The notes under the pieces: generated by a model
What the model was told of the DNA's origin: nothing
What the model saw: the letters and a program-made list of their open reading frames with translations, nothing else
The model's database searches: none
Source of the DNA: an uncultured Flavobacteriaceae bacterium
GTDB lineage: Bacteria; Bacteroidota; Bacteroidia; Flavobacteriales; Flavobacteriaceae
Direction: 5' to 3'
Length of the DNA: 64,000 nucleotides
Assembly: GCA_947493175.1 (NCBI GenBank)
Contig: CANLQD010000008.1
Coordinates: 171,941-235,940, forward strand
Made by a program: the position numbers and the translations under genes
Part shown: positions 9,305 to 17,249 of the stretch, piece by piece
Layout of the letters: each line of letters starts with the position of its first letter
Position numbering within the stretch: position 1 is the stretch's first letter

Positions 9305-9908
9305 TATCTAGTTTTTTTAAGGTGTTCTCGAAATAGTTTGTAATCAACAATCCGTGTGGGTTGTTTGGAAAGTTCCTATCAACCGGAATTAAATTTCCAC
9401 TAGAAACGAGTTCGTAGGTGTCAATTATTGAACCTCTATTGATTTCAAATACTGTAACTGTTCTAAAGATGTATGTTCCGTTTTGTTCTTCGATTTGTGA
9501 ATCTATACTTAGCACTTTCTGAACAAGTGAGTATTGCAATAATCGATTGTAAACACCATCTGCTTTTTTTTGACGGTACAGATTGTCCACAGAACTATTG
9601 CCCAACCAAAGTGCCTTTTCAAGATTCCGTTCGTAGTTACTGGCATCGATATTATAGAAGTAGTTGTGGAACAGTTCTAAATGAGCCAATGCCTCTACTT
9701 TGAAATTTTCTTTTTGGGTAACAAGCTTCAACGGAATAATACTGCCATCGGTATTAATGGCAAAGGCACTATTAAGTGCTTCTTTATTCGTTTTAAAAGC
9801 CATCCAAAGTGAAAAGGTGCTCGATAGCATAGCAAAAATGACAACTGCCAACACGATAAATCTGTTCAACTTTAAGACGTTATATATGTTCTTATATGGT
9901 GTTTTCAT
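9285..9908 (-). CDS. traK: conjugative transposon protein TraK
   Basis: A 207-residue protein with one N-terminal membrane helix (about residues 14-36) and a soluble periplasmic domain, the VirB8-like layout expected of TraK. The motif HLELFHNYFYNIDASNYERNLEKALWLGN is characteristic of the family. It sits 19 bases after traJ and overlaps traM, as expected for a co-translated channel operon. Confidence 0.85.
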   Translation of the reverse strand: MKTPYKNIYNVLKLNRFIVLAVVIFAMLSSTFSLWMAFKTNKEALNSAFAINTDGSIIPLKLVTQKENFKVEALAHLELFHNYFYNIDASNYERNLEKALWLGNSSVDNLYRQKKADGVYNRLLQYSLVQKVLSIDSQIEEQNGTYIFRTVTVFEINRGSIIDTYELVSSGNLIPVDRNFPNNPHGLLITNYFENTLKKLDNESRKK

Positions 9909-9927
9909 AATTATATTTTTATCTGCC

Positions 9928-10770
9928 TTAGGAAGTAAATAATCTTAGGGTAAATGACGTGGCGCGCTTGTATAATTTGAACTTTAGAAAGACAATAAAA
10001 CAAACTGACCCAAGCTGAACCACAGGTGCAAAAAAGCCCTGGCCAACATCTGTCCCAAAAAGGTTTGTCCAGAAATTCGTATTGATTTCTGTATAGAGCG
10101 CATTTACAAATACATTAACCAGAAAGAATGCAGGCACCAACATATAAACCGCGGCATATAACTTGAAAAATGTGTAAGCAAGCGAACGGAATTTTTCAAA
10201 AACTGCCAGACTTATAACCAGTGGAAAAAAGGCTTGCATTATACCCAGTAAAAAGTAGCGTTCTGCAAGGAATAGTGGGTAGATAAACAAATCCAAAATC
10301 CAAAGGATAAGACTAATGATAAATGCAAATATTTTGAACCCGTAAAGTGGTGTGACAAGAGCTTCATATAATAAGGCCATTGCCGCTTGAGCAGCTTCTA
10401 GAAAATTTATTTCTTCTTCTATAGGAATATCTTGCATCTGTAATGGTAATAAAGCTGGTGCTGTACCACGATATTGTGCTTCTATGGAAACCAAGATGCC
10501 ATCAAAAAAGCCTAAAACCTGTGTTGAAAATATAACCAGAAGCACGATGGCAAAATTCTTGGTCAATTCCCCTGGACTTAATCCCCAAGTGTAACCGTCC
10601 TTATCCGCAATACCTTCATTATATTTTTTTAGGATATTGACCAGAAAGAACAATACAGCAAGCGTTTTCATTCCTGCAATAGTATATTGCGAAAAGCTGC
10701 TATTCTGTATGGTTTGAAATACTGCATCAATGTATTCCAGTCCAATCCCTAAAAGTATGGCTGCGGTCAT
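9928..10770 (-). CDS. traJ: conjugative transposon protein TraJ (VirB6-like membrane protein)
   Basis: A 280-residue polytopic inner-membrane protein with about six hydrophobic segments. The central loop TWGLSPGELTKNFAIVLLVIFSTQVLGFFD followed by a periplasmic stretch is typical of TraJ of Bacteroidota conjugative elements. In type IV secretion terms it corresponds to VirB6, the inner-membrane channel component. It lies 2 bases from traI. Confidence 0.82.
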   Translation of the reverse strand: MTAAILLGIGLEYIDAVFQTIQNSSFSQYTIAGMKTLAVLFFLVNILKKYNEGIADKDGYTWGLSPGELTKNFAIVLLVIFSTQVLGFFDGILVSIEAQYRGTAPALLPLQMQDIPIEEEINFLEAAQAAMALLYEALVTPLYGFKIFAFIISLILWILDLFIYPLFLAERYFLLGIMQAFFPLVISLAVFEKFRSLAYTFFKLYAAVYMLVPAFFLVNVFVNALYTEINTNFWTNLFGTDVGQGFFAPVVQLGSVCFIVFLKFKLYKRATSFTLRLFTS

Positions 10771-10772
10771 TA

Positions 10773-11348
10773 TTAATATTCTGTTTCTCGGTTATTTACT
10801 ATATCCTGCATTTTTCTAAAGGAGATAATATCACGATAGCGTTTTGTTTTTGTGTTGATAATCGAAACCATTTCCTTAGATTCCTTTTCTTTCTGCTTTA
10901 AAACTTCAGCACGTTCAGCATCAGTCATTTTAAGATTATCGCTGGATAGGATTTCGCTCATAAAATCAACTGTGTCTAAAGAGTTTTGGACTATTGCATC
11001 AAAGGATTCTGCAACTCGTGTTACTTCCTCTGGTTTGATGTAAGGTGAGTTTAAAATATCCTGCAAATCGCTCTGCATTATATTGATAAGGCGTTGGTTG
11101 TTTTGTGCAATTTCCTCAACCGCTCTTAGTTGTTGGACAACACTAGATACTTTCTCTATAGCATCTTTTGCATCTTTCAAAAATTGTACAGATTTGATGA
11201 GTTGACTCGTCTGTTTAGCCGACTCAACAAGCGACTTTACCAAGCTAATAAAGTTGGTGTTGTCATAAACTGGCATTCCCTGGCACGCAGCGCGTGCAGG
11301 TAGTAAAAAGATGAATGCTGTTGCTATAATTAAGATTTTTGTCTTCAT
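10773..11348 (-). CDS. traI: conjugal transfer protein TraI-like (DUF4141)
   Basis: A 191-residue exported helical protein. A signal peptide ends near ARAACQG, and the mature part is almost entirely amphipathic helix with coiled-coil character (KSLVESAKQTSQLIKSVQFLKDAKDAIEKVSSVVQQL). This matches the VirB5-like DUF4141 protein that Bacteroides ICE nomenclature calls TraI, not the F-plasmid relaxase of the same name. It sits between traG and traJ, and no traH is present. Confidence 0.75.
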   Translation of the reverse strand: MKTKILIIATAFIFLLPARAACQGMPVYDNTNFISLVKSLVESAKQTSQLIKSVQFLKDAKDAIEKVSSVVQQLRAVEEIAQNNQRLINIMQSDLQDILNSPYIKPEEVTRVAESFDAIVQNSLDTVDFMSEILSSDNLKMTDAERAEVLKQKEKESKEMVSIINTKTKRYRDIISFRKMQDIVNNRETEY

Positions 11349-11352
11349 AATA

Positions 11353-13755
11353 CTATGTTTTAGATGTGAATTGAATTATTGCTTTTTCCATATCGTGATG
11401 CTCGTTGTAGAGCTTCATTATTTCCTCGTTTTCCTGTCCATCGGTCAGGTATGCCGCATAAACTTCTTTAGGAACTTCAAGCCGAAAGATGTTGCTTTCC
11501 TTCCCAATCTTGATAAACATTTCGGTGTACTTCCGTGGTCCGGAAAGATTATTTTTGATGGACTTTAATTGGTTCAAGTCGTGACTTGAGAGGTTGAGCC
11601 TTTTGACCAATTCGTCATAGCCTTTTTCGTTGTTAAGGCTGTAAATGACCTGCGTATTCTCTAATATGCTAGCTGATGTTGAGTTATTGGGAAGCTGGTT
11701 TATGGATTGAAGAATAATCCCAATCGCACCATTTTGTTTACGGATAGCTTGGTAGTAGAATTCTACACTTTCCAATACATTGTCAAACTTCAGTTGCTTT
11801 GCAAACTCATCGAAAAGGATGATGCCTTTTTCAGCACGATTCTTCCAAATGGTTCTTTGGATAGCCGATTTTATTAGCTTTAACATTACGGATAGGATTT
11901 CCTTGTTATCCTTTACTTCATCCAGTTCAAAAACAATCAATCGTTTGTCCTCGATTTTATAGGTCTGGTCTTCGCTTACTTCAAAGAGGAAGCTATATAG
12001 ACCATCGCCGACATATTCGGACATTACGTGCAAGAAGCTCGTAATATTGAAATAGTCGGGATGGATTTTTAAGGTGTTCAGAAGGTCTTTCTGATTCCGC
12101 TCTATAAAATTGTAAAAACCATCCAGCGAATGATTTTCTGAAGTATTGTTGTAATAATGACGCAGTATCTTTTTAACCGAAACCGATTGTGCTTTGGTCA
12201 CTTTTAAATCTGAAGCAAAAAGCTCAAACAGAAAGACTGATAAATCTTCCAAGCGTTCGGGTGTCAGGTCATTCGCATCACTTATATAAAAAGGATTGAT
12301 ACCTAAGTTTTTGCCACTTTCATAACGAAGCACGGTGTATTTCTCAGGATAGAGTTTGGCAAATTTGGTGTAGGATCCACCAAGGTCAATAATGACTAGG
12401 CGGACACCACTCTCAAAATATTGGCGCAGAATGTTATTTGCCAAAAAGGACTTCCCTTCGCCAGTAGGTGCAAAAATGGCAAAGTTTCGTGCTTTGATAC
12501 GCTTCTTGCGTTCGTCCCAAACGTCCTTTAGAACTGGAACGTTATGTTCTCTATCATTAAAGATAATTCCAGTAGCATCCGAGTTGTAATTGGTGTTATT
12601 AATAAACAAGCATAATGCGTGTTTTAAATCCGTTACATATAAATCGTTATTTGAAAAGTTGGAAGAAAAACAGCAGTAACTATTTAGTATATAGTTCTTC
12701 CGTTCCTCACCTCGTGGGTAATATGGGATAATATCCAGTTCCTTAAATTCGGTTTTGATTTTTGAACCGATTCGACTTAAACTTTCAGGGTTTTTATCCC
12801 AATAGACGATGTTGAGATGACCACGAATAATCCGTGCATTGTCATCTGCATTGATTTGGTCGAGAATATGTTGAATTTTACCAAGTACCACTTTGTTCTG
12901 TGAACCGAAGTTGGAACTTTTGTTGAGTTCTTCAACTTTCTTATCTAGAAGCTTGCGCCACTTTTGTTTATCATCCAAATACAGGATTTGATTAACAATA
13001 TGATTCTCATTAAGCGTAAGCCCTAAGCCATCAATAAACCCTTGATGAAACACGAAATCGTCAGAAGTGAATTTCTCATTGGTCTTGCTACTCTGTACAC
13101 TTTCGCCAAAGCACAGTTCGCTATTGATAGCCAGGGCATCAAAATGGTTTTCGCCAATATTGACGCTTTTCTTTTCTAATATGATATCCGTATCAAAGCC
13201 TTCGTTGAATCCGTTGAAATAGCCATTGGTTAATTGTTGTATTTCTTTCGCTTTAAGCGGGACAAAGGTCATTTTTCGGCTATTGTTTATAAAGGAAACC
13301 GAATCACTAACCGAGCCAATGAAGCTCTTAAGGTTGTCATCTAATTGTTGAACAATGCCTTTTGAAACTTTACGAAAAGGGTTGACATATTTTGAATTAT
13401 TTAGAGCCTTGTTCTTAGTGAGCGTAAAGAACAAAAAGCAACGATGTTCCATATAAGCACGTCCTTTGAAATGGTCGTGTGTAGCTTTTTCTAAAAACGT
13501 TGTATTCGGAAGTTCTTCTGAAGTGTAACTCTTTTTAAGGTAGATATCTTGTTTTTGTACCACCGTACCAATAGGCAAAGATTTTAAAGCCTGAAACCAA
13601 GCACCATGTATATCCTCAAAGTCTTTTTCTGATAGGGAATAAATTTCTGGTAGCGTTCCTTTATAGCACAGAACGACATTGCCATTATTGGCAAATACGA
13701 TATTGTCTTGAATATCTGTAATAGGGTTATATGCTGAAAGATTAATCTTGTTCAT
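11353..13755 (-). CDS. traG: conjugation system ATPase TraG (VirB4-like)
   Basis: An 800-residue cytoplasmic ATPase that powers assembly of, and transfer through, the conjugation channel. A Walker A motif (FAPTGEGKSFLANNI, near residue 430) is followed by IIDLGGSYTK, and a Walker B segment (GIILFDEFAKQL, near residue 645) comes later, with QSINQLPNNS downstream as in VirB4/TraG proteins. Length and layout are normal for the Bacteroidota family. It overlaps the end of traF by 14 bases. In this nomenclature TraG is the VirB4 ATPase, not the coupling protein, which is not in the window. Confidence 0.92.
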   Translation of the reverse strand: MNKINLSAYNPITDIQDNIVFANNGNVVLCYKGTLPEIYSLSEKDFEDIHGAWFQALKSLPIGTVVQKQDIYLKKSYTSEELPNTTFLEKATHDHFKGRAYMEHRCFLFFTLTKNKALNNSKYVNPFRKVSKGIVQQLDDNLKSFIGSVSDSVSFINNSRKMTFVPLKAKEIQQLTNGYFNGFNEGFDTDIILEKKSVNIGENHFDALAINSELCFGESVQSSKTNEKFTSDDFVFHQGFIDGLGLTLNENHIVNQILYLDDKQKWRKLLDKKVEELNKSSNFGSQNKVVLGKIQHILDQINADDNARIIRGHLNIVYWDKNPESLSRIGSKIKTEFKELDIIPYYPRGEERKNYILNSYCCFSSNFSNNDLYVTDLKHALCLFINNTNYNSDATGIIFNDREHNVPVLKDVWDERKKRIKARNFAIFAPTGEGKSFLANNILRQYFESGVRLVIIDLGGSYTKFAKLYPEKYTVLRYESGKNLGINPFYISDANDLTPERLEDLSVFLFELFASDLKVTKAQSVSVKKILRHYYNNTSENHSLDGFYNFIERNQKDLLNTLKIHPDYFNITSFLHVMSEYVGDGLYSFLFEVSEDQTYKIEDKRLIVFELDEVKDNKEILSVMLKLIKSAIQRTIWKNRAEKGIILFDEFAKQLKFDNVLESVEFYYQAIRKQNGAIGIILQSINQLPNNSTSASILENTQVIYSLNNEKGYDELVKRLNLSSHDLNQLKSIKNNLSGPRKYTEMFIKIGKESNIFRLEVPKEVYAAYLTDGQENEEIMKLYNEHHDMEKAIIQFTSKT

Positions 13756-14026
13756 AATCGAAGCCCGAGTTTCTTTTGTTACTTATTATTCTTGGGAAGG
13801 CTTTGGCCATTTGAAATAGTTGTGGGTTAAGTGTTATTCTCGTGAGGGCTACATATAAGGCAGCATTAAAAACGAGAACGCCAATTATTATCCCGAAACT
13901 GAAAGAGAAAATGATAATGAGCAGCGAAGCCAAAATAGACACCATCATTAGGGCGAACAGGGAAATAGGCAGCCCAAAAATGACAGCCCGTTTCCTAATG
14001 TTTTTATAGACCTCGAAGCGTTTCAT
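13742..14026 (-). CDS. traF: conjugative transposon protein TraF (DUF4133)
   Basis: A 94-residue inner-membrane protein with two adjacent hydrophobic helices (about residues 15-65) and a short cytoplasmic tail. Size, topology and position directly after traE and overlapping traG fit TraF/DUF4133, the VirB3-like component. It abuts traE with no spacer. Confidence 0.85.
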   Translation of the reverse strand: MKRFEVYKNIRKRAVIFGLPISLFALMMVSILASLLIIIFSFSFGIIIGVLVFNAALYVALTRITLNPQLFQMAKAFPRIISNKRNSGFDYEQD

Positions 14027-14314
14027 TTACACAACAATTCCTATGAGATAGGTGAAGATGCCGACTACCGCACCGGCAATCAAAACAAAGACGAGAACTC
14101 GGGTAATCCCTTTCTTAAGGTCAGCATTTTCACCAAAGAAATGTCCCGCATTAAATAAGAAGCCAACAAGAAAAATGACACCAAGTAAAATTGGAAATAT
14201 GGTACGTATGGTATCGCCCACGTCATTAACGGAATCTTCAATTCCCCCAATTTGAGCAAAAAGTGATGTTGAGAGCAACGATAAAAAGGTTGCTAAGTAG
14301 ACTGATTTTTTCAT
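14027..14314 (-). CDS. traE: conjugative transposon protein TraE (DUF4134)
   Basis: A 95-residue protein with a cleavable-looking signal peptide (ends near SLFAQ) and two further hydrophobic helices. This is the TraE/DUF4134 layout, thought to correspond to the VirB2 pilin. It is the first visible gene of the conjugation operon; traA-D and the mobilisation genes that often precede it are absent. The divergent amidase gene shares the upstream region 14315-14503. Confidence 0.85.
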   Translation of the reverse strand: MKKSVYLATFLSLLSTSLFAQIGGIEDSVNDVGDTIRTIFPILLGVIFLVGFLFNAGHFFGENADLKKGITRVLVFVLIAGAVVGIFTYLIGIVV

Positions 14315-14503
14315 AATAAAACTGTTTAGATTTTTTGTTCATTTTCCCTTTCTGAAATTTACATATATTTGTACATAATTAACTGAAAATCAAATATTTG
14401 TGGATAAAATAATATTTGAAATCAATTGAATTTAATTGTTATTATTTGGCATCAAATTCTATGAATTTTTGAAGGAAAGTTGTTGATAACACGAAAATTG
14501 AAA

Positions 14504-15133
14504 ATGAAAAAAGTGCTTAAAAACGTCAGTTTTGTCTTTTTGCTTCTAAAAATGTGCATCATTTTTGGACAAGAAACGAGTACTCAAAAACGAATCGTAA
14601 TTGATGTTGGTCACGGTGGAAAAGATGCTGGTGCGATAGGTGTAAATGGCATCCAAGAAAAGGATGTTATACTCAATATTGCGAATACCATTTTGGAGCT
14701 AAATGACAAGTTGGATAAGTCTTTGGATATTTACTTAACTAGGTATACAGATACATTCATTTCTTTATCGGACAGGACTAGGCTGGCCAAAGCACTAAAA
14801 GCTGATTTATTTGTGTCGTTGCATTGTAATCATTCGAATAATGCAAATGCAAGAGGAATAGAAGTTTATGCATATCGAAAACAAACAAACCATTTAAAAG
14901 AATCTATTTATATAGGGTATCAAATCGAAAAAGAGATTTGCAAGATAATAGGATATGAAAGTAGAGGTATAAAGTTTGCAAACTTTCTGGTATTAAAAGA
15001 CACCATAGGCTATTGTGCTTCCATTCTGTTGGAACTTGGGTTCTTATCAAATAAAGATGAAGGAAACTATATTTCAGATGCTAGCAATGTCCAATTCATT
15101 GCCAGCACTATTTTATCATCAATACAAAACTAA
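14504..15133 (+). CDS. N-acetylmuramoyl-L-alanine amidase (Amidase_3)
   Basis: A zinc-dependent peptidoglycan amidase cutting between N-acetylmuramic acid and the stem peptide. Family motifs seen: VIDVGHGGKDAGAIG (first zinc His), a Glu at IQEKDV, SLHCNHSNN (second zinc His), and the catalytic Glu in SILLELGFLSN. A signal peptide (residues 1-24, ending FGQE) sends it to the envelope. The ATG at 14504 is preferred over an upstream TTG because it begins the signal sequence. Encoded divergently from the channel genes, it may open the wall for the conjugation apparatus; that role is inferred from position. Confidence 0.85.
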   Translation: MKKVLKNVSFVFLLLKMCIIFGQETSTQKRIVIDVGHGGKDAGAIGVNGIQEKDVILNIANTILELNDKLDKSLDIYLTRYTDTFISLSDRTRLAKALKADLFVSLHCNHSNNANARGIEVYAYRKQTNHLKESIYIGYQIEKEICKIIGYESRGIKFANFLVLKDTIGYCASILLELGFLSNKDEGNYISDASNVQFIASTILSSIQN

Positions 15134-15140
15134 TACGATT

Positions 15141-15239
15141 ATGAAAGACCTATTTTTAGAGATAACCAAAAGTTTAAAAGCCGTTGTGGTACAATTTATT
15201 TCCGAAGTGATTTTATTGTACAAATCCTTCAAAAGCTAG
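15141..15239 (+). CDS. possible 32-residue amphipathic peptide
   Basis: A short ATG-started frame 7 bases after the amidase stop encodes a 32-residue peptide (MKDLFLEITKSLKAVVVQ and onward) that is mostly hydrophobic with lysines at both ends, like a small membrane-active peptide. It ends one base before the convergent ATPase gene. There is no homology I can name. The tight spacing to the amidase is the only support. Confidence 0.3.
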   Translation: MKDLFLEITKSLKAVVVQFISEVILLYKSFKS

Positions 15240-15240
15240 A

Positions 15241-15903
15241 TTACTTCCGCTTATCCCCAGCACCTTTATCAAAAGCAATCAAATTAAACAATTCACGCAT
15301 TCGACTACGAACACGATTACCATAACGCTCTTCCAATTCTTCAGCATTGAGGTTGGTGGTTGCGTGTGTTTTAATTTTATGTTTGGTATCAAGGTAAAGT
15401 TCATATCGAGATAACAGTACTTCGCCCATTACGTTCAAGTCTTTTCCATAAAATCGTCCAGCCGGTTCAACGCCCAAATCATCAAAGCAATAGAATTTAG
15501 TATTCCCGTATTCTTCAACAGTTTTAAAACCAAGATGGTTAAAACCGAAAGTCACATTTCGGCAAGGAATCATTTCATAAGGGCGTTGCATCGGAACTAT
15601 GTGGCGTAGTAATTTCATAAGGCTCGTTTTGCCACATCCAACAGGTCCAGAAAGCAAAATGCCTTTGTCAATATCAATACCGTAGGTAGCGCAGTTCTCT
15701 TTATCTTTAATGAAGTATGAACAAAGTTTAAGCAGTATGCTTTTATCCTCTTCATAGATTCTAAATTTCTTGCCAAACAATAGTTTTCCTTTTGCATTCA
15801 GGTAAATCAAAATTTTTGGAAAGTCATAGACAACGCTTTTGCCGTCAAACTTTCCTAGCGAATATTCCACGCCACCTTCCGTAATTTTAGAGGGGTTGTC
15901 CAT
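15241..15903 (-). CDS. DnaC/IstB-like AAA+ ATPase (helicase-loader type)
   Basis: A 220-residue P-loop ATPase. Walker A is LLSGPVGCGKTSL and Walker B is FYCFDDLGVE, followed by sensor-like THATTNLNAEELEERYGNRVRSRMREL, the pattern of DnaC/IstB-type proteins that load a replicative helicase. I place the start at 15903 (MDNPSKI), which overlaps the preceding gene by 17 bases; an in-frame ATG at 15981 would overlap by 95. Being just downstream of an initiator-like gene recalls the phage O-P arrangement, so a role in ICE replication is likely but inferred. Confidence 0.75.
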   Translation of the reverse strand: MDNPSKITEGGVEYSLGKFDGKSVVYDFPKILIYLNAKGKLLFGKKFRIYEEDKSILLKLCSYFIKDKENCATYGIDIDKGILLSGPVGCGKTSLMKLLRHIVPMQRPYEMIPCRNVTFGFNHLGFKTVEEYGNTKFYCFDDLGVEPAGRFYGKDLNVMGEVLLSRYELYLDTKHKIKTHATTNLNAEELEERYGNRVRSRMRELFNLIAFDKGAGDKRK

Positions 15904-16639
15904 AATCTTTATTTTTAGTGGTTCGCAAGTTGTCCTTGATTTGGGACGCTTGTTTTTCGTTTGATTTGTTGTCGCTCTCAAAAAGTTCGGTTCTATCCAT
16001 CCAGTTGGTAGCTACCGAACGCCAATCACGAATTGCCTTACCGTCGCTTGTTTGCCAGTTCCGAGCTTCATAATGCTCGTAGAATTTTTTTCCTTCATCA
16101 GCATTAAAACCCTTTTCAATAAAAAAATCAATTACGGCCTGCCAGCCCTTTGGCTGTTTTGTATTGTTTTCTTGTTTGATATTGTTTGTATTAGATACCA
16201 ATGCTTGTCCACCTATGGGACGGTGTTGGTCTACAGCCTGTCCATTTATGGGATGGTACTGTCCCACAACTGGTTCACGTATGGGATAGTACTGTTCCGC
16301 AAGTTGTTCTAATGTGGGATTGTACCGTCCCATATCTGGTTCATCACTTGTCCCGATAATGGACATCTTGATTTTACTGCCTTTGTATGGGTTATTAGAT
16401 GGGAAATAGCATAGATAAAGCCACGAGTCCAAATCCGTAACGCAGCGATGGTATGTGGATTTTGAGCCTATTTTAGCACAGCGCATTAAATCTCTACGGT
16501 TTATATAGAACTCGTCTGCAAAGCGGCTACTGTTCCATTCTTGGAACAACGCCATATACAAACTGATATGAGTAGGATTTAGGCGGTCATCAAAATAGAA
16601 CTTTTCAAAAGCCGCATTAAGTAGCTTTATATAGTTCAT
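15887..16639 (-). CDS. replication-initiator-like protein with an internal 11-residue repeat
   Basis: A 250-residue protein. Residues 1-95 look like a winged-helix DNA-binding domain (HISLYMALFQEWN, then INRRDLMRCAKIGSKSTYHRCVTDL). Residues 100-148 contain four imperfect 11-residue repeats built on (Q/R)(Y/H)xPI. The C-terminal part (about 165-215, WQAVIDFFIEKGFNADEGKKFYEHYEARNW followed by DWRSVATNW) resembles the C-terminal domain of DnaD/phage O-type replication proteins. It is 3 bases after the HTH_17 gene and overlaps the helicase-loader-like gene, so the three form one operon. No family name is certain. Confidence 0.6.
   Translation of the reverse strand: MNYIKLLNAAFEKFYFDDRLNPTHISLYMALFQEWNSSRFADEFYINRRDLMRCAKIGSKSTYHRCVTDLDSWLYLCYFPSNNPYKGSKIKMSIIGTSDEPDMGRYNPTLEQLAEQYYPIREPVVGQYHPINGQAVDQHRPIGGQALVSNTNNIKQENNTKQPKGWQAVIDFFIEKGFNADEGKKFYEHYEARNWQTSDGKAIRDWRSVATNWMDRTELFESDNKSNEKQASQIKDNLRTTKNKDYGQPL
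16196..16342 (-). repeat. four 33-bp direct repeats inside the initiator-like gene
   Basis: The coding strand holds four imperfect 33-base units, each carrying a core close to CAGTACyaTCCCATA (variants CGGTACAATCCCACA and CAACACCGTCCCATA). They encode the 11-residue protein repeat. Iterons embedded in an initiator gene are known from phage lambda O, so these could be an origin, or they could be protein-level repeats only. Confidence 0.5.
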
Positions 16640-16642
16640 TGT

Positions 16643-16927
16643 CTAGGAATTTGAACCGTGCTGCACACGGTTGGCAGTCATTATACTTTGTATTTCCTCA
16701 GCATCATAATAGATAATACCACCGACTTTAGTGTAAGGCAAAGTACCATTGATACGAAGGTTTTGTAATGTGCCTGGACTTACCTGAAGCACATCCATAA
16801 CCTCAGAAGATTTTAGATATTTTTTGAGCTTCCCAGTAGCTTGTTTGGATAATAGTTTTTTGATGTCATCGAGTAATTCCATTTTGAATTCCCGAAGGTC
16901 GTCTGTTGTAATAATACTTGTCGGCAT
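16643..16927 (-). CDS. HTH_17/MerR-like excisionase-type DNA-binding protein
   Basis: A 94-residue protein. A charged N-terminal helix is followed by the HTH_17 domain: LKSSEVMDVLQVSPGTLQNLRINGTLPYTKVGGIIYYDAEEI (residues 41-83), typical of small excisionase-like or regulatory proteins of Bacteroidota ICEs. It is the first gene of a three-gene operon and is transcribed away from a palindrome-rich region and the RteC gene. By analogy with the CTnDOT excision operon, which RteC activates, it may control excision. Confidence 0.72.
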   Translation of the reverse strand: MPTSIITTDDLREFKMELLDDIKKLLSKQATGKLKKYLKSSEVMDVLQVSPGTLQNLRINGTLPYTKVGGIIYYDAEEIQSIMTANRVQHGSNS

Positions 16928-16947
16928 AATAGAACGGTTTTAAAGAA

Positions 16948-16988
16948 AAGGGCTATCAAGGTTTCTATATTTTAATTTGATAGCCCTT
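16948..16988. promoter_or_regulatory. long inverted repeat in the leader of the HTH_17 gene
   Basis: AAGGGCTATCAA (16948-16959) pairs with TTGATAGCCCTT (16977-16988), a 12-bp stem with a 17-base loop. It begins 20 bases upstream of the HTH_17 start codon, so it would form in the 5' leader of that mRNA. It could act as an attenuator-like hairpin or protein-binding site; it has no clear U-tract. Confidence 0.4.
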
Positions 16989-17050
16989 AACCTGATTTGA
17001 CTTTCGTTCTACAAATTTGAATAGCTTTAATGGATTTTATTCCCCAGTAC

Positions 17051-17203
17051 GACCGTACTACGGTCAAAATTTAACATTTTGAAATTTGATTTGTTTTAGT
17101 GCATTTTTTAGGTGTTTCTGCAACTAATAGACCTTTAAAACGTTTCAAAATTTATGGGAAAGAGGTACGGAATACAATTACCGTAGGTCAACCGTAGTAC
17201 GGT
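17051..17203. promoter_or_regulatory. two CCGTA-TACGG palindromes upstream of the HTH_17 operon
   Basis: GACCGTACTACGGTC at 17051-17065 is a perfect 15-base palindrome around a central base. ACCGTAGTACGGT at 17191-17203 is the same core, 140 bases away, preceded by a half-site (TACCGTA) near 17180. They fill the gap between RteC and the HTH_17 operon. RteC of CTnDOT is known to bind inverted half-sites upstream of the excision operon, so these are candidate RteC sites. Confidence 0.5.
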
Positions 17204-17249
17204 CTTATTTTAACAAATAAACTAAGATTTAAAATAGAACTATTAACGG

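Noticed and set aside
16196..16342. CRISPR-like interpretation of the 33-bp repeats
   Set aside because: The repeats are contiguous, imperfect and in frame inside a coding gene, with no spacers.
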